64,000 bases of DNA from Tubulanus polymorphus. Lineage: Eukaryota; Nemertea; Palaeonemertea; Tubulaniformes; Tubulanidae. Shown here in pieces: positions 41,942 through 54,821 of this stretch (the first letter of the stretch is position 1; every line of letters begins with the position of its first letter). The notes beneath the pieces are model-generated. The model was given only the letters and a program-made list of their open reading frames with translations, had not been told where the DNA came from and searched no databases. The translations under genes were made by a program, and so were the position numbers. The stretch spans positions 31,650,001 to 31,714,000 of the forward strand of contig NC_134025.1 in the NCBI RefSeq assembly GCF_964204645.1, written 5' to 3'.

Positions 41942-42040
41942 TGGAACTGGGGCAACCCTACAGACTGGAGCAACCCTACAAACTGGAGCAACCCTACCAA
42001 CCGGAGGGACCCTACAAACTGGAGCAACCCTACAAACTGA
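41942..42040. repeat. 17-18-bp repeat (aaactggagcaaccctac)
   Basis: About five copies of a caaccctacaaactggag unit with variants. Confidence 0.85.
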
Positions 42041-42182
42041 TACCCTGAAACTGATAAGGCAGCCTAACCATTGACAGATACCCGAGTACAGCCGAGTTGA
42101 CCCGAGTAGACCCGAGTCGGACCGGATCACGGATGACCGATTCTCATGAATATGATAATCCTCAAATCCAAAACTCACAACT

Positions 42183-42290
42183 AGTCGCGGTGGCCGAATG
42201 GTTAGAACCGATGACTCCGCTGCTAGGGTTAGGGTCTGTTAGGGTTAGGGTTCGAGTCCCGTCTAGGGTTAGGGTTAGCGTTATCACGAC
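42183..42290 (+). mobile_element. tRNA-like (Ser/Leu-type) SINE interrupted by TAGGGT repeats
   Basis: A box TGGCCGAATGG at 42191-42201 and B box GGTTCGAGTCC at 42249-42259. The region between them is made largely of TAGGGT repeats, and more repeats follow the B box. The acceptor-stem halves do not pair, so it is not a functional tRNA. Confidence 0.55.
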
Positions 42291-45200
42291 ACCGACATAA
42301 TTCCTGATTTTTTTCTGAAAGTGCTAATTTATCGGGTCGAAGATGAAACGATAAAATTCATTTTTGTTTCGGCCAGTAATACTGGCACTATAACCCACGT
42401 AACGTTAATACAATACTGTATTTTTTATCTATTAAAACCTATTGAAAACTAAACTGTAAGATCGTGTTGTATAACACCTGAATACAGCTGGACTATAAAA
42501 CTAGTTGAATTCACCCACAACTGATGGAAATGACTCGACTTTCGTGATAACGTTTCATCTTAAAACGGTTAAGTTTGAATTGTTGTCCTCATTGAAAACA
42601 TGAAGTTGCCAAAATAGCAATTACACCAAAAATTTGAGTTCAACTTAATCGTGAAACGAAGCCCTTAACAAAACTCAGTATCCTGAATTCAGTTCAACAG
42701 CTCGAAATCTCAAAGAGCCAAATCTAAACTCACACACAACTGTGGAATTAGATCCCCGTAAATATCATAAACTTTATATCTATCACACATTGATTACTAA
42801 CTACGAACTCTGATATTCTAAATAGTAAAATCAACACGTTATAAACTGATAAATATAAATATAATGTTTATCACGACTTACCAGAATGAAGGGTTTATCA
42901 CACCGGTGACTCCAGTAGAAGCTGTTTGTGACACACACAGATTAGACGTGCTACAAACTGTGCGAAACCTCGAGTCTCACAGTTTTATCAAAACTTTTGC
43001 GCAGAGATTGAAAACCAACAACATCCACTGATAGCGAGAGAGCAGAACGCGACAGACGAAATCTTACACCTAACGACATCTACCGGCAATACGGTGAACT
43101 ATAGGGGCTGAGCTTTTAAGACGTTATGGGCGTGGATAGAGAGAGAAGAGAGAGAGAGAAGAGAGATTTGCCCGGTGGGGGAACCAGTCTGTTTGTACCA
43201 TGTCCTCCCAATACACGTGTCCCACAACTACACGCGCAGATAATACATGCGCTAAATCACCTGATACATTTAAACCAGAGTTAATCTCTAGATTAAGTAA
43301 AGATTAGAATTAACGCTTATCCGGGTCAAAAGTTCTCCAAGCACTCCAATTACCGGTACCATAGATAGAATTAGTTTAACCTGTCTGAGGAAAGGATTAA
43401 TGAGTACGGATTAGGGATGTCTGGTGTTCGACTCTATACTGGTTACAGGAGCACACACTTAATACTCTACAAACTAGAATTCTTAAATTCCACGATAGAT
43501 TTCGTTGCGTGGCATTAGAGAATTATCTGGACCACAGTTTAAAGATGGGAGATCCAGATGTATGGATAGAATACCAGGGGGCAGCAGTTGTTCTAAAAGT
43601 TGGTTCAAAGTTGTGTTTTGGATGAATGACACAGTGAAATATGAAATTGAATTGTAACCGGCAGTTTTATATGACCTTGAACAAACTATTGCCTCTGATG
43701 GTAGATTCCAGGATGTTAGGAGGTTTAATGACAGTTCAGATTCTTTTCTTTAATTCAGACTTGTTTGATGTGAGTCCCTCTGACAAGCACACCAGTCACA
43801 CCTGCCCTGAACGGAGTATATCACGGGTTTAAAGACTTTCAAATATCGGATGAAGAATTTAAAACAGGTTTTAAATGAATAACTTTGCAGAATCAAAGTA
43901 AATCGATGGTAGGGGAGCTTTAGCCTGGACATACACGTGACTTGTTTAGTAGCGAGCGAGTTAGTATTTGTGGGAGCTATTAACTGTAAGATTCAGTGAG
44001 GCGTAAGTCAAATCTATAGACTGTTCAATAATTAAACACTGCACCAGTCTCTATCTATCTTACTCTCATCAATTCATATCTATTATTTACAGGATGCAAT
44101 GAAACGGTTCCTGGTGACCTTATTGCACTAACAATAGAAATATAACTGCTCATAATGACAGATAGTGAAACTAGAGATGAGAATGTACCGCAATATATTT
44201 CGGGGTTTCTTCATGAGACGCGCGCACTCTGAGTTTCCTCACGCGCTGCTGGGCATTTTAACAGAAATCAATTTCGCTGTATATCTCGCAGGGATGATGC
44301 TGGATACTGTATCCAGGATACATTGAGTTCTATGTCCATCAGTTGTTACCTGAAGCTATTAAACTGTAACAGAAATCAATTTCTTCATCGATTGTTTAAC
44401 AATTAGTCTCTTGTTTCTATTGTCAAATTAATGAAAATTATCCGAGCAAACTGAAACCCTTTCCAGTTGGATTATTAATTATTCGATGTGTCATTGTATT
44501 GGTGAATTTCTTTGTTTGGTCCGCGCTAAAATGCGGATCGTCTTGTACGGATTCCCGAGGAGACAGGTGGCGTGTGTCACGTGACTCATCGTCGCCCCGC
44601 CGCGTCCCATCGAAACGGCGACATCTATGAGATGGAATGTGAACTAGAATACAGAACGCGCACGATTTGAATCCCGAAATTATCAAGTTTTAATTCTACT
44701 GATGTATATGTGAATTTGTCAGCAGCAGCTGCACCCGCCGCACCAGCAGCAGCGACTGGTGTCGCGATCGAGGATTCCACGTATGGCAAGCGAGGATCCG
44801 CCAGGTGCGCTAGCGGTTACTCAGTTAGTGAACTTCAATTTCGTGAACATTTCATTGAAATTAACTCTTTTCACTTATACCTATTTGATGACCTGTTATT
44901 CCAGTTAAAGGTTCATAGAAACTGAACTTATTTTCACGACGTATCGTTACGCCATCTGGTGTGTGCCCGTACCCCGTTAATGATACATAATGCTACGGTT
45001 TCGAATCCCGAATTCATCAAGTTTTTTTTAATCGAATTCTCGTTACGTTTGAACTTAACGTTTCTTTTTCTGCAGAAAGAGTCGTGAAATGTCTGGGGGG
45101 GGATGTGTTCTCGGGGTGACAATACGCGCAGCGGAAATCAGCAGCGAATCTGGAATCGCTGAAGCGATGTATCCGTTTCATACACGGTTCATTTCACACG

Positions 45201-45503
45201 ACGAACAGAAACTCGGGCTAAATACATCACCGGCAAAACCTTTCAACACAAAAAAACCAGCTTGTTCCTCTGAATCGACGAGAGGTTTTCCAGTAATTTC
45301 ATGGCCACTAGTTGCTCGTCGAGCGAGCGCGCGCACGCGTTCCACACTGTAACCGAGGTAACCGATATGTAACGGCGCTACATTGTTGTCACATCAGGTG
45401 GAATTATTTGAGCTCCGGTGAACATCCAATGCGCGCTTCCGGTCTGAGACTAACCGGTTCATCATCAGATCATCATATCTCATACCTGCCGCTATCAGAT
45501 CCA

Positions 45504-45517
45504 GTTACCATGGTAAC
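45504..45517. promoter_or_regulatory. Perfect palindromic X-box (RFX-type)
   Basis: GTTACCATGGTAAC, a perfect palindrome fitting the X-box consensus GTHNYYATRRNAAC. Similar full matches lie at 1601-1614 and 16514-16527. Confidence 0.35.
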
Positions 45518-45557
45518 GCACTCATCATATACCTCTCACCGATAAACAATTATTTAC

Positions 45558-45560
<3 letters not shown>

Positions 45561-45591
<31 letters not shown>
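45561..45591. repeat. (AT)n microsatellite
   Basis: Fifteen pure AT units. Confidence 0.97.
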
Positions 45592-45594
<3 letters not shown>

Positions 45595-45889
45595 CTGTGA
45601 GTGTGAAAGGTGTTTCGAATACAGGTGTCAGATTTTCAAATTTGATTCCCTTTTATCTATTTCGGGGTGTATTTTTTGCCATTGAATATTTTCGAGTCTC
45701 TCGAAGCAGAGAAATAAAAAAACTAGTAAACGCATTAAAATCCTGAGGGTAAATCGGCCCCGAAGATTCAATTTTGCCGATATTGATATTGATTTTGTTG
45801 AGGACGCAATATATCAGTGTTGAGTTGAACCCGAGGCTGTTTCAATGCATGTGATGGAGGAGATACTTTTTTATTTGATGATAAGGGTG

Positions 45890-46044
45890 TTAGGGGGTGA
45901 CAAGGAGAGGGGAGTGAGACGGAGAGGGGAGTGAGACGGAGAGGGGAGTGACAAGGAGAGGGGAGTGAGACGGAGAGGGGAGTGACAAGGAGAGGGGAGT
46001 GAGAAGGAAAGGGGAGTGAGACGGAGAGGGGAGTGAGACGGAGG
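45890..46044. repeat. 16-17-bp repeat (gacggagaggggagtga)
   Basis: About nine copies alternating gacggagaggggagtga and caaggagaggggagtga. Confidence 0.92.
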
Positions 46045-47679
46045 GAACGAGATATCATCTTTGAGCACTCCGTTCCGTTACAAAACTTGTATTTGGCGCC
46101 CCTTTAAGTGGAGGGGATGAGGGGAGGGGGTGGAGGAGCTGGAATAAGGGGAGGGGCGAGAATGAGGGATTAAAGAGATTTTCTGCCTTTTGTTTTGATA
46201 AATCAATAATTCTTTCATTAATCATAAAAAAACCTTTCAGAATCGATCATCTGTAAATCGGCGCTGTGTTCCCGGGGGTCAACCGAGTGCAACAGAGCCT
46301 GTGACTAATTCCAGGTATTCAAAAACCACCGGAAGTAACAGCCGCGTCACTACGGTCATTCAAAATGGCGTGACCCCGTGATGTGCGTGCACGTGTTCAG
46401 TGCATTTGATGAGTAAAACCTTTTCATAAAAAAATCAATTCATACAACAACAAAAAAAACAAATAAGAAAACGTCGTTTCTAATCACAACGCAGCGTAAC
46501 ATCTGTTGTACGGTTAAAATGACGTCATAGTCGCCTGCGCATTGTTTTCCGGTGACAATGAGAGTCTGGTAATTAAACAAGTTAATTAATCCGTGATTCA
46601 TCTGGAACCTCCGCGGTATCCTGGGATGTTGGTGCGTGATACAGTATCGAGTAACAGCCTCCCTCGAGGAGACCACACCCGACTGACTGACTGAGATCCA
46701 TCTCCTCTCTCTCTCTCTCTCTCTCTCAACTCTCTCCCAGCAGCGGGGAGGTGCTGTCTGCTGTTCCCGTAAACACAATCTATTATACAACTAGGTCACA
46801 ATGAGTTGAACCATCCCGAGTTTATTTGAAAAATCATGAAAGATCAGTTCAGGGTCGACCAGAAACTGTTTTATCCCCAACTGTGGAACTACTGGTTCCA
46901 GTTAAAATTAACCCTTAGACTGCTGGATCCAGAATCTTGATCTGAATCCCCAACACTGGAACTGAATCCCAATAATGGGATTGAATCTCCAACAATGGGA
47001 TTGAATCCCCAACAATGGAGCTGAATCCACAACAATGAAGATTGAGCATAAATCCAGTTAGGCGCGGCCTCCTCCCGGACAATGTACAACTTTCATGAAA
47101 AAAGTGGTAGAGAATTATATTTAATCGTGGACTAATAGAGATAGAGAATCACGGATTACAATGAGCTACTCAGTGATTAGTGTAAGGAGAGATAATGGAC
47201 GTGTTCACACCACGCGGATTTAAGATGCATTAGTCTGTGTGAATTCCACTGGGATCCATTCAACACCATGAGTTCCCGACACACACACACACAGTCACAG
47301 TGAAAATGACCGTTAAATAGCTGTAACTGTCCAACTCTATTACACTTACAACTGACCGAAACTTACAACAAAGCTTTTTATCAATAATTTCTAAAAGCGT
47401 TCTGACAATAGAAACTGTCTAAGATTATTAACTATTCGATATTTGGCTGAGAGTCTGCTGCGCCGTTAATCCTCGATCCCTTCTCGCTCAGCACTTACAG
47501 CAGTTTCTCTTATTAACTTAAGTGATAATTTTTTGACCGGAAGCACAGGACATTTTTATTGATCCTTTAAGATGATTATTCCTTTTTGTGTGCATCGTAT
47601 AGCCGAGTATAGCTCCCCCTAGTGGTGAATAAATGAACCGGACAAATGGACCGTTCGTATATCTGACGTCGCAAGTTAA

Positions 47680-47748
47680 TATGCAGGAGGGATTCGAACC
47701 TGGTAGAATCACGACTCGGCGCGGTTACCCTGACCTCTGATGGCGAGT
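47680..47748 (-). mobile_element. tRNA-derived element, minus strand
   Basis: Minus strand reads an A-box-like TCAGAGGTCAGGG, then GTAACCGCGCCGAGTCGTG and a B box GGTTCGAATCC at tRNA-like spacing. No 7-bp acceptor stem was seen, so a SINE head or tRNA pseudogene is more likely than a live tRNA. Confidence 0.5.
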
Positions 47749-48329
47749 GAGTAGTTCCGGACGCCGCGGAGAATGTAACAGTCTGGGACGGTCGATGCCG
47801 CGATGACGTTCTCATTTTTCACGCGTCTAATAACGCATTAATCTCTCTCTCTCTCTCAATCCGTGTTAGATGATGAATTAATAAGTTGATCGTGGTGATT
47901 GTTTTCTAATAGACCGGAGCCATCCTCGCTCAGTCAGTCGGTCGGTGGGTCGGTGGGTCGGTCGGGCGGATGAGATGAGAAACTAGTAGTGACTATCAAT
48001 CATTGTAAGCTGTCAAATCGGTGTAAACTACAGTAACCACCACTTCAACCTCTAACTCGCTATCAATTAATAGACACACTCACTCGCACACGAGGGTTTA
48101 ATTGGTGAGGAGGAGCGAGTGTCAAATATATCATGATAAACAAGGCGCAAACCGTTTAACAGCGCGCCAGTCAGTCAGGTGTTGAAACAATGATTGATTG
48201 CCGCCCAGAGAAACGTGCACATAGTCGCCATCTCGCGGGTAAACCAGGAAACTACTCTCACCCTGATGAATCTTTCGTATCTTTATTTTCACGAAATATT
48301 TCAGCCAATAAAAAACGCTATTCCGCCGA

Positions 48330-48373
48330 TCACGTGATCAATACCCAGGTCACGTGATAAATAGGTCACGTGG
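48330..48373. promoter_or_regulatory. Cluster of three CACGTG E-boxes
   Basis: TCACGTGA at 48330-48337 and 48350-48357, then TCACGTGG at 48366-48373. Evenly close spacing (20 and 16 bp). Such sites bind bHLH-zip factors of the MITF/TFE/USF type. Regulatory role is inference. Confidence 0.35.
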
Positions 48374-49794
48374 GCATTTAGACGTTCAATCATACTATTT
48401 TTCCTCCAAATAAAAATGACCGAATTCGGATGAATTTCCTTTTTTTCCTGGATCCATGTTTCACTAGAAATGATATTAAACTAGGTCTAAATACCCAGAG
48501 AACTATTACTTAGTAATCAGCGTTGTAAGCACTAATTCGTGGAATAAATCTAAGCCCTGCTGTATTAGGAAGAAGATTATCTTAATCAAATTAAACCAGT
48601 ATCAGGCCAATAAAATAGGGGCTGCTGATAATGATGAATCGATTATACAGTGATTAGTTGTGATGTAATGTTTCATCAGTACTGGTACATAATAAACTCT
48701 ATTCCGTTCACCTGATTCCGCGTCTCATAATATTTATCTAATACTTCACTAAACAGGTTATATATAATTACTTTACATACAAGTAGTACTGACACAGGTG
48801 GATAGAACTCAACTCAACCCTTCAGGTGAAGGTACGAGCTAACTTTCATTCACTTTATAAAAGAGATTTTACAATCAGTGAAAGGTTACCAAAATACAAG
48901 TTACCAAAAAGGCAACTTAAAGAGAGGTCACCAAAATCACCAAGAAGAGGTGATGACGGTGGGAGGTAAAACAACGACCTTGGGCAGCTGTAACAGACCA
49001 TTTGGGAGGTGCATAATGTTCGTTCTGTTCGCAATCATGACAGTAAAACTATTGAGCTTGGTCAAATATGTATAATATATAAATATATTATGTATGTGGC
49101 CCTTTTTGGGACTTCAGCAGTAATGTAAGATATATATAGACAAGTACATTTTTACATTGTGAAGTACTGGAACAAACATTCAGTGTTGACACTAATATTG
49201 GTTGCTGGACAAACGTTGCGATCATGATTAGAATACATTGAGACTACAGTCGATAGTGCTGCATTCCCAACCCTGGGTTACTACCGGTCGTATTTAGAAA
49301 CTACCAGTTCATCAAACTGTACTTCTGTTAATAATTCAGTATATGTCACTATGATAGATAGATAGATAAATGAAAAAATTTATTAGTCTCAATCTTTCAT
49401 CCCGACTAAAACAATAGATGATTCATTAACCTAATTCTATCTAATCACTTATTGTTTTCTTGCATTAATAAACATTTACATAATTCATCAAATAATCTTA
49501 TTACATAAGAAATCAAAACAAGCCCAATAAACCCTTTACTACTACACACTGTCTGATACCACGTGATCTATAAAAATCGATAAATTCCTGAGACTTTTAA
49601 GTAGATAGTCAGAAGGTCAAGGTCACAGATATTAAAGTCAGAAGTCAAACATCCGAAAATGTTAAAACGTAGGAGAACTAAATGTCTCTATTCTGAGTTA
49701 GAGTTTATTTGGAACTGTGGAATTTTGTGATTTAATAATGAAAATTTCATAACAAATGACTTGCGGCAAATGAAATGAATATTTCACAGTAACT

Positions 49795-49892
49795 GTGAGT
49801 TAGAGTTAACTCTGAACTCAGGATCCAGTCAACTCTGAACTCAGGAGGGTCCAGTTCCACAGTTGTGAGTTGGAGTCAACTCACACTCACTA
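49795..49892. mobile_element. GGATCC-family MITE-like fragment
   Basis: Contains ggatccagtcaactctgaac and ggtccagttccacagttgtg followed by agttggagtcaactca, matching the arms of the element at 53526-53618. Boundaries are unclear and the copy looks rearranged. Confidence 0.4.
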
Positions 49893-50687
49893 TTTTTTGC
49901 TAATCCAGAACTATAAAACCAGACCCCTGAGGCCCCAACAGTAACTAAGTTGTGAGATTAAAGGGTTGTTCAAAATGAATCCTAGAACCTCAGAACTGTG
50001 AGGTCCCTATAGGCAGCTCATTGCGGTATAACAATGATATACAATTACTATAAATGGAAGTAGTTTAGGTCAGTGATGTTAATTGACCTGCTGTATTTAA
50101 TGTGTGATTACACGGATTGAAGGGTTATAGGTCAAATTACATATTTATATACAGCAGAAACTCAATCTATATATATACATGCCTGTGGAGTTAGGGGGCT
50201 GAACTCACAGCCAGATTGTCAACAAAGTTGAAAGTAATAAACAACATCAAAACAAAAGATGTAAAAGGGACAGCGATGCCAAAAATAGTCACAAATATCG
50301 AGAACTCCACTAAAGAGGCCCGCTAAAACTAGAGAACTCGACAATAGGTCATAGTCAGTTAGTTTCATATTTTATGGGTTTAATCAAAAATGAAATATAT
50401 AATATTCTAAATTCAAACCTAACAAGAATTGGTTCCTTTTGATAGAAAGAACCGGAGGAAGTAATAGCCTAAAATGTATACCACAAACCTGTAAGATCGA
50501 GTGAAACGGCAATTAATCTCGACATTCAATTCAAGTAAAAACAGTCTCTTTCGATAAGTTGTAAGAAAATATTAAATGAATTTGAAATTACCTTCAAATG
50601 AATTCGAGGAGTCACAATAGTCAATAGTCCACACGCGCCGAGTAACAGTGGTAACCAGTTAGTGATGTTGCAAGCACTAAAACTGTA

Positions 50688-50787
50688 NNNNNNNNNNNNN
50701 NNNNNNNNNNNNNNNNNNNNNNNNNNNNNNNNNNNNNNNNNNNNNNNNNNNNNNNNNNNNNNNNNNNNNNNNNNNNNNNNNNNNNNN
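50688..50787. other. Assembly gap of exactly 100 N
   Basis: A run of 100 N, the conventional placeholder for a gap of unknown size. It lies about 540 bp before the first visible exon of the BTB-BACK-TLDc gene, whose upstream exon(s) may be lost in it. Confidence 0.99.
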
Positions 50788-51210
50788 ATTTCTGAGAAAA
50801 AATTGTGTGAAATATGAAACTAAACGGATTATGATAAATATTATGATAATCTGATAATCTTAATACGTTTGATAAAATGAGGATTGATTTGTGATGTCAA
50901 TCAAACATTGTACGCCATCTATCAATTGGATATAACACTAAACTAACATCACTAATAGATGTGGGGGTCCCCTCTCTCTGACTCTCTGTATTCCTCTAAC
51001 TGTGTGTAGGGCTTTAGTTGAAATTCCTGTAGTGCCTGGTGTGAGTCAGTGTTTAACTGTCACTGATCAAACAATCACCTGAATCCCGACACTCTCACGC
51101 GAACACTCTCACGCGAACACTCTCACACTGTATGAATTTGTTCTATTTGTGAGTTCATCATTGACTCTTGATTAACAAATCAACATTGAATCATTGAGCA
51201 CCAGTTCCAT

Positions 51211-51238
51211 CAGCAGCAGCAGCAGCAGCAGCAGCAGC
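51211..51238. repeat. (CAG)9 tract
   Basis: Pure cagcagcag run about 90 bp before the exon at 51327. Confidence 0.95.
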
Positions 51239-51326
51239 TGCAAGAACCTGTACACGTTCATTCATTAAGTTTTATACACATCCGCAGGTGTCCAGTAGTT
51301 ATAATTATGATGTATATATATTGCAG

Positions 51327-51426
51327 GTGTCCGGCTCTTGTAGACGACAATAAGAAAACTCTATCATTCCCAGAATGCAGTGTTGAAGCATTTCAAGATG
51401 TTCTCAATTATATTTATCTCGGAAAA
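51327..51426 (+). CDS. BTB-BACK-TLDc gene, first visible exon (BTB C-terminal half)
   Basis: Acceptor ttgcag before, donor gtaagt after. The first base completes a codon begun in an upstream exon, so this is not the first coding exon. It encodes 33 residues from CPALVDD to LNYIYLGK, the conserved BTB helix and turn. Exon ends in phase 0. Confidence 0.88.
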
Positions 51427-54400
51427 GTAAGTAATTAAACGACCTCAGATATATCCTTATAGCCCCTGAACCCTGGGAGTAACGAGGCTGTCTGGAGCAC
51501 TCCTCTCTCTCTCCTCACTCTCTCCTCTCTCTCCTCTCTCTCCTCTCCTCTCTCTCCTCTCTCTCTCTCCTCTCTCTCTCCCTCCTCTCTCTCTCCCTCT
51601 CTCCCTCTCTCCTCTCTCTCCTCTCTCCTCTCCCTCTCCTCTCCCTCTCCTCTCTCCCTCTCTCCTCTCTCTCCTCTCTCTCTCTCTCTCCTCTCTCTCC
51701 CTCTCTCCTCTCTCTCCTCTCTCCTCTCCCTCTCCTCTCCCTCTCCTCTCTCCCTCTCTCCTCTCTCTCCTCTCTCTCTCTCTCTCCTCTCCTCTCTCTC
51801 TCCTCTCTCTCTCCTCTCCTCTCTCTCTCTCTCTCCTCTCTCTCTCCTCTCTCTCCTCTCTCTTTTTCTGTGATTCATAACGTATTGTTGAAAATAACAG
51901 GTAATTCTTACTGAAATAATATCACTATTATTACTGTATGCTCCTCGTGGTGTATGATGTTATTCTTATGGATTTAGTATTAGGATTAGTGTAATTGAAT
52001 TCTTCAGGGATATGATGTGGGGGGAGGGGGGGTGCTGCTACCTGGGGGGTACCGGTATTGAGGTCATTCGGTACAATCATTCACGTGTGATACTTATTAC
52101 AATGTTGTATTTTTTTAAACCTGGTTTAGTGTTATCAGTGTTTAGTAATTCATGCTATGTATTCTTATTGATGCTTGATATACGTGAATCAATAATCAAT
52201 ATTATTGATTAGATAGAAAGCAGCTCTGGCTATTGAGTAATCAATTTAGGATACATGTAGTGTCTATGTGCCGAGTCTGATTTCATATTAATTGGAATTG
52301 GAAAAATAGAAAATTGTCGTTCGGTTCAGAGAGTGATAAAACATCAATATCATGTCTCTCCTCGGGGTGCAGCCCAACATCAGGTAGAGGGAGGGCTCAA
52401 TCTACTCCAGGGGGTAGGGTAGTGATGGGAGCAGCCCTACGCCGGGTGAAGGGAGGCTGAATCTACTCCAGGGGGTAGGGTAGTGATGGGAGCAGCCCTA
52501 CGCCGGGTAGAGGGAGGCTCAATCTACTCCAGGGGGTAGGGTAGTGATGGGAGCAGCCCTACGCCGGGTAGAGGGAGGCTGAATCTACTCCAGGGGGTAG
52601 GGTAGTGATGGGAGCAGCCCTACACCGGGTGAAGGGAGGCTGAATCTACTCCAGGGGGTAGGGTAGTGATGGGAGCAGCCCTACGCCGGGTAAAGGGAGG
52701 CTGAATCTACTCCAGGGGGTAGGGTAGTGATGGGAGCAGCCCTACGCCGGGTAAAGGGAGGCTGAATCTACTCCAGGGGGTAGGGTAGTGATGGGAGCTG
52801 CCCTACGCCGGGTAAAGGGAGGCTGAATCTACTCCAGGGGATAGGGTAGTGATGGGAGCAGCCCTACATGGGGGTAAAGGGAGGCTGAATCTACTCCAGG
52901 GGGTAGGGTAGTGATGGGAGCAGCCCTACGCCGGGTAGAGGGAGGCTGAATCTACTCCAGGGGGTAGGGTAGTGATGGGAGCAGCCCTACGCCGGGTAAA
53001 GGGAGGCTGAATCTACTCCAGGGGGTAGGGTAGTGATGGGAGCAGCCCTACGCCGGGTGAAGGGAGGCTGAATCTACTCCAGGGGGTAGGGTAGTTACTG
53101 GAGCAGTCCCACACTGATCCTGCGGAGCAGGGTAGTTACTGGAGCAGTCCCACACCGATCCGGCGGAGCAGTGTAGTAATATATGACCAGCAAGGTGTGG
53201 TTGAAGCTATCTATGTCAGTAAAAATGTGGTAAATTTTGAAGTCATCACAGATTGATTGACTATGATGTGATGATTCATTGTGCTGCTGCTGCTGCTGCT
53301 GCTGTGCTGGTATGCTGAGTATGTGCCGGTATTCACAGACCCTCTAGGCTCAAACCCCTCACTCACTCACTCAGTCACTCACTGATTATATAATATACAT
53401 GACTCAGCTATATCTGTGCGTAGTGCATCTTCAGGTCAACCCCCCCCTCTCTCCTCAGCACCACTAACACAAAATTCATTGATTCCTGTTGTTGTAGGGG
53501 TCAGTAGTTTGTTCAGAAGTTGCTCAGGATCCAATTCCACACGTTGTGAATCAGAGTTAAAATTTGTTCCTATTTTCAATGTGTCAAATCTCAACTCACA
53601 AATGTGGAACTGGATCCTTGTCGTTATCAGTGTAGGGGATTATCCTGTGGGATTATCTCTCTCATAGATTTAAACCTATTAAACTCAGTGGACCAGCAGC
53701 AGCAGCAGCAGCAGCAGTGCATCCTGGGGAGGGAGGGGTGGAGTCAGTCGACCACAAATCACTGATAAACAGATTATAAAATTATTTACAGTCAATAATT
53801 TAAACTCAAATCACAAACTGTCAATTTATCAAAGTCGATGAAAATAGAAATTCTTAAATCATAGTTTTGGAGGAGGGAGGACAGGGCATGTGGAACGTGG
53901 GCTGTGAGGACAGGGCATGTGGAACGTGGGCTGTGAGGACAGGGCATGTGGAACGTGGGCTGTGAGGACAGGGCATGTGGAACTTGGGCTGTGAGGACAG
54001 GGAGGACAGGGCATGTGGAACGTGGGCTGTGAGGACAGGGCATGTGGAACGTGGGCTGTGAGGACAGGGCATGTGGAACGTGGGCTGTGAGGACAGGGCA
54101 TGTGGAACGTGGGCTGGGAGGACAGGGCATGTGGAACGTGGGCTGTGAGGACAGGGCATGTGGAACGTGGGCTGTGAGGACAGGGCATGTGGAACTTGGG
54201 CTGTGAGGACAGGGAGGACAGGGCATGTGGAACGTGGGCTGTGAGGACAGGGCATGTGGAACGTGGGCTGTGAGGACAGGGCATGTGGAACGTGGGCTGT
54301 GAGGACAGGGCATGTGGAACGTGGGCAGTCTCACTTCAAGTTTATTAGTTATCGAAACGTAGAATTGATTTTTAGTCCTCCGGTCACACACAAGGGGTCC

Positions 54401-54786
54401 CTCTTTTCCCTTCCTCCCCCTCCCTCCCCTCCCTCCCCCTCCCTCGACTGTAAGCAACAGTCAACAGTATAAATCTATGAGAGGAAATCATCTCGCTCAA
54501 GGACGAGTTTGTAAAATTGTGTCTTCATCAGTCGATTGTTAGTTGATGTGTCATGTCATTTATTGTATGAGTCATAGAGTCTCTCATCGACTCAGTCAGT
54601 CAACGACTCAGTCAGTCGACTCCAGTCGTAGTCACATTCCAATCTGGAAATAGTTGCAACTTGATGATCATTTATAGAAACATCGTTTTACATAATTTCA
54701 TTGAACGCTTGAGACTCACCGCGGAGTAAGTGAGACACAGAGAGTGAGACAGACTCACCGTGGAGTAAGAGAGAGAGAGAGAGAGA

Positions 54787-54821
<35 letters not shown>

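Larger units (their letters stand above)
24541..50687. other. Intergenic desert, right part
   Basis: No recognisable exon apart from the listed repeats and mobile elements. Stretches 26640-27580, 27700-29380, 31120-34500, 35620-40050, 42300-45500 and 47980-49790 show nothing firm. CG-rich patches occur near 28030-28090 and 44530-44620. The 5' part of the BTB-BACK-TLDc gene could lie near the right end but I could not find it. Confidence 0.5.

Noticed and set aside
42183-42290. Functional tRNA gene
   Set aside because: A and B boxes are present but the acceptor stem does not pair and the body is filled with TAGGGT repeats. The same failure applies to 14627, 27586, 47680, 16340 and 40752.
44710-44925. 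Possible upstream BTB exon (frame ending FQLKVHRN)
   Set aside because: The end faintly recalls the BTB V-HR motif, but a stop follows at once, no donor fits, and the rest has no BTB pattern.
53792-54457. Pro/Ser/Cys-rich minus-strand frames of 130-220 codons
   Set aside because: All minus-strand frames are open because of the 29-bp minisatellite; unique flanks show no homology.
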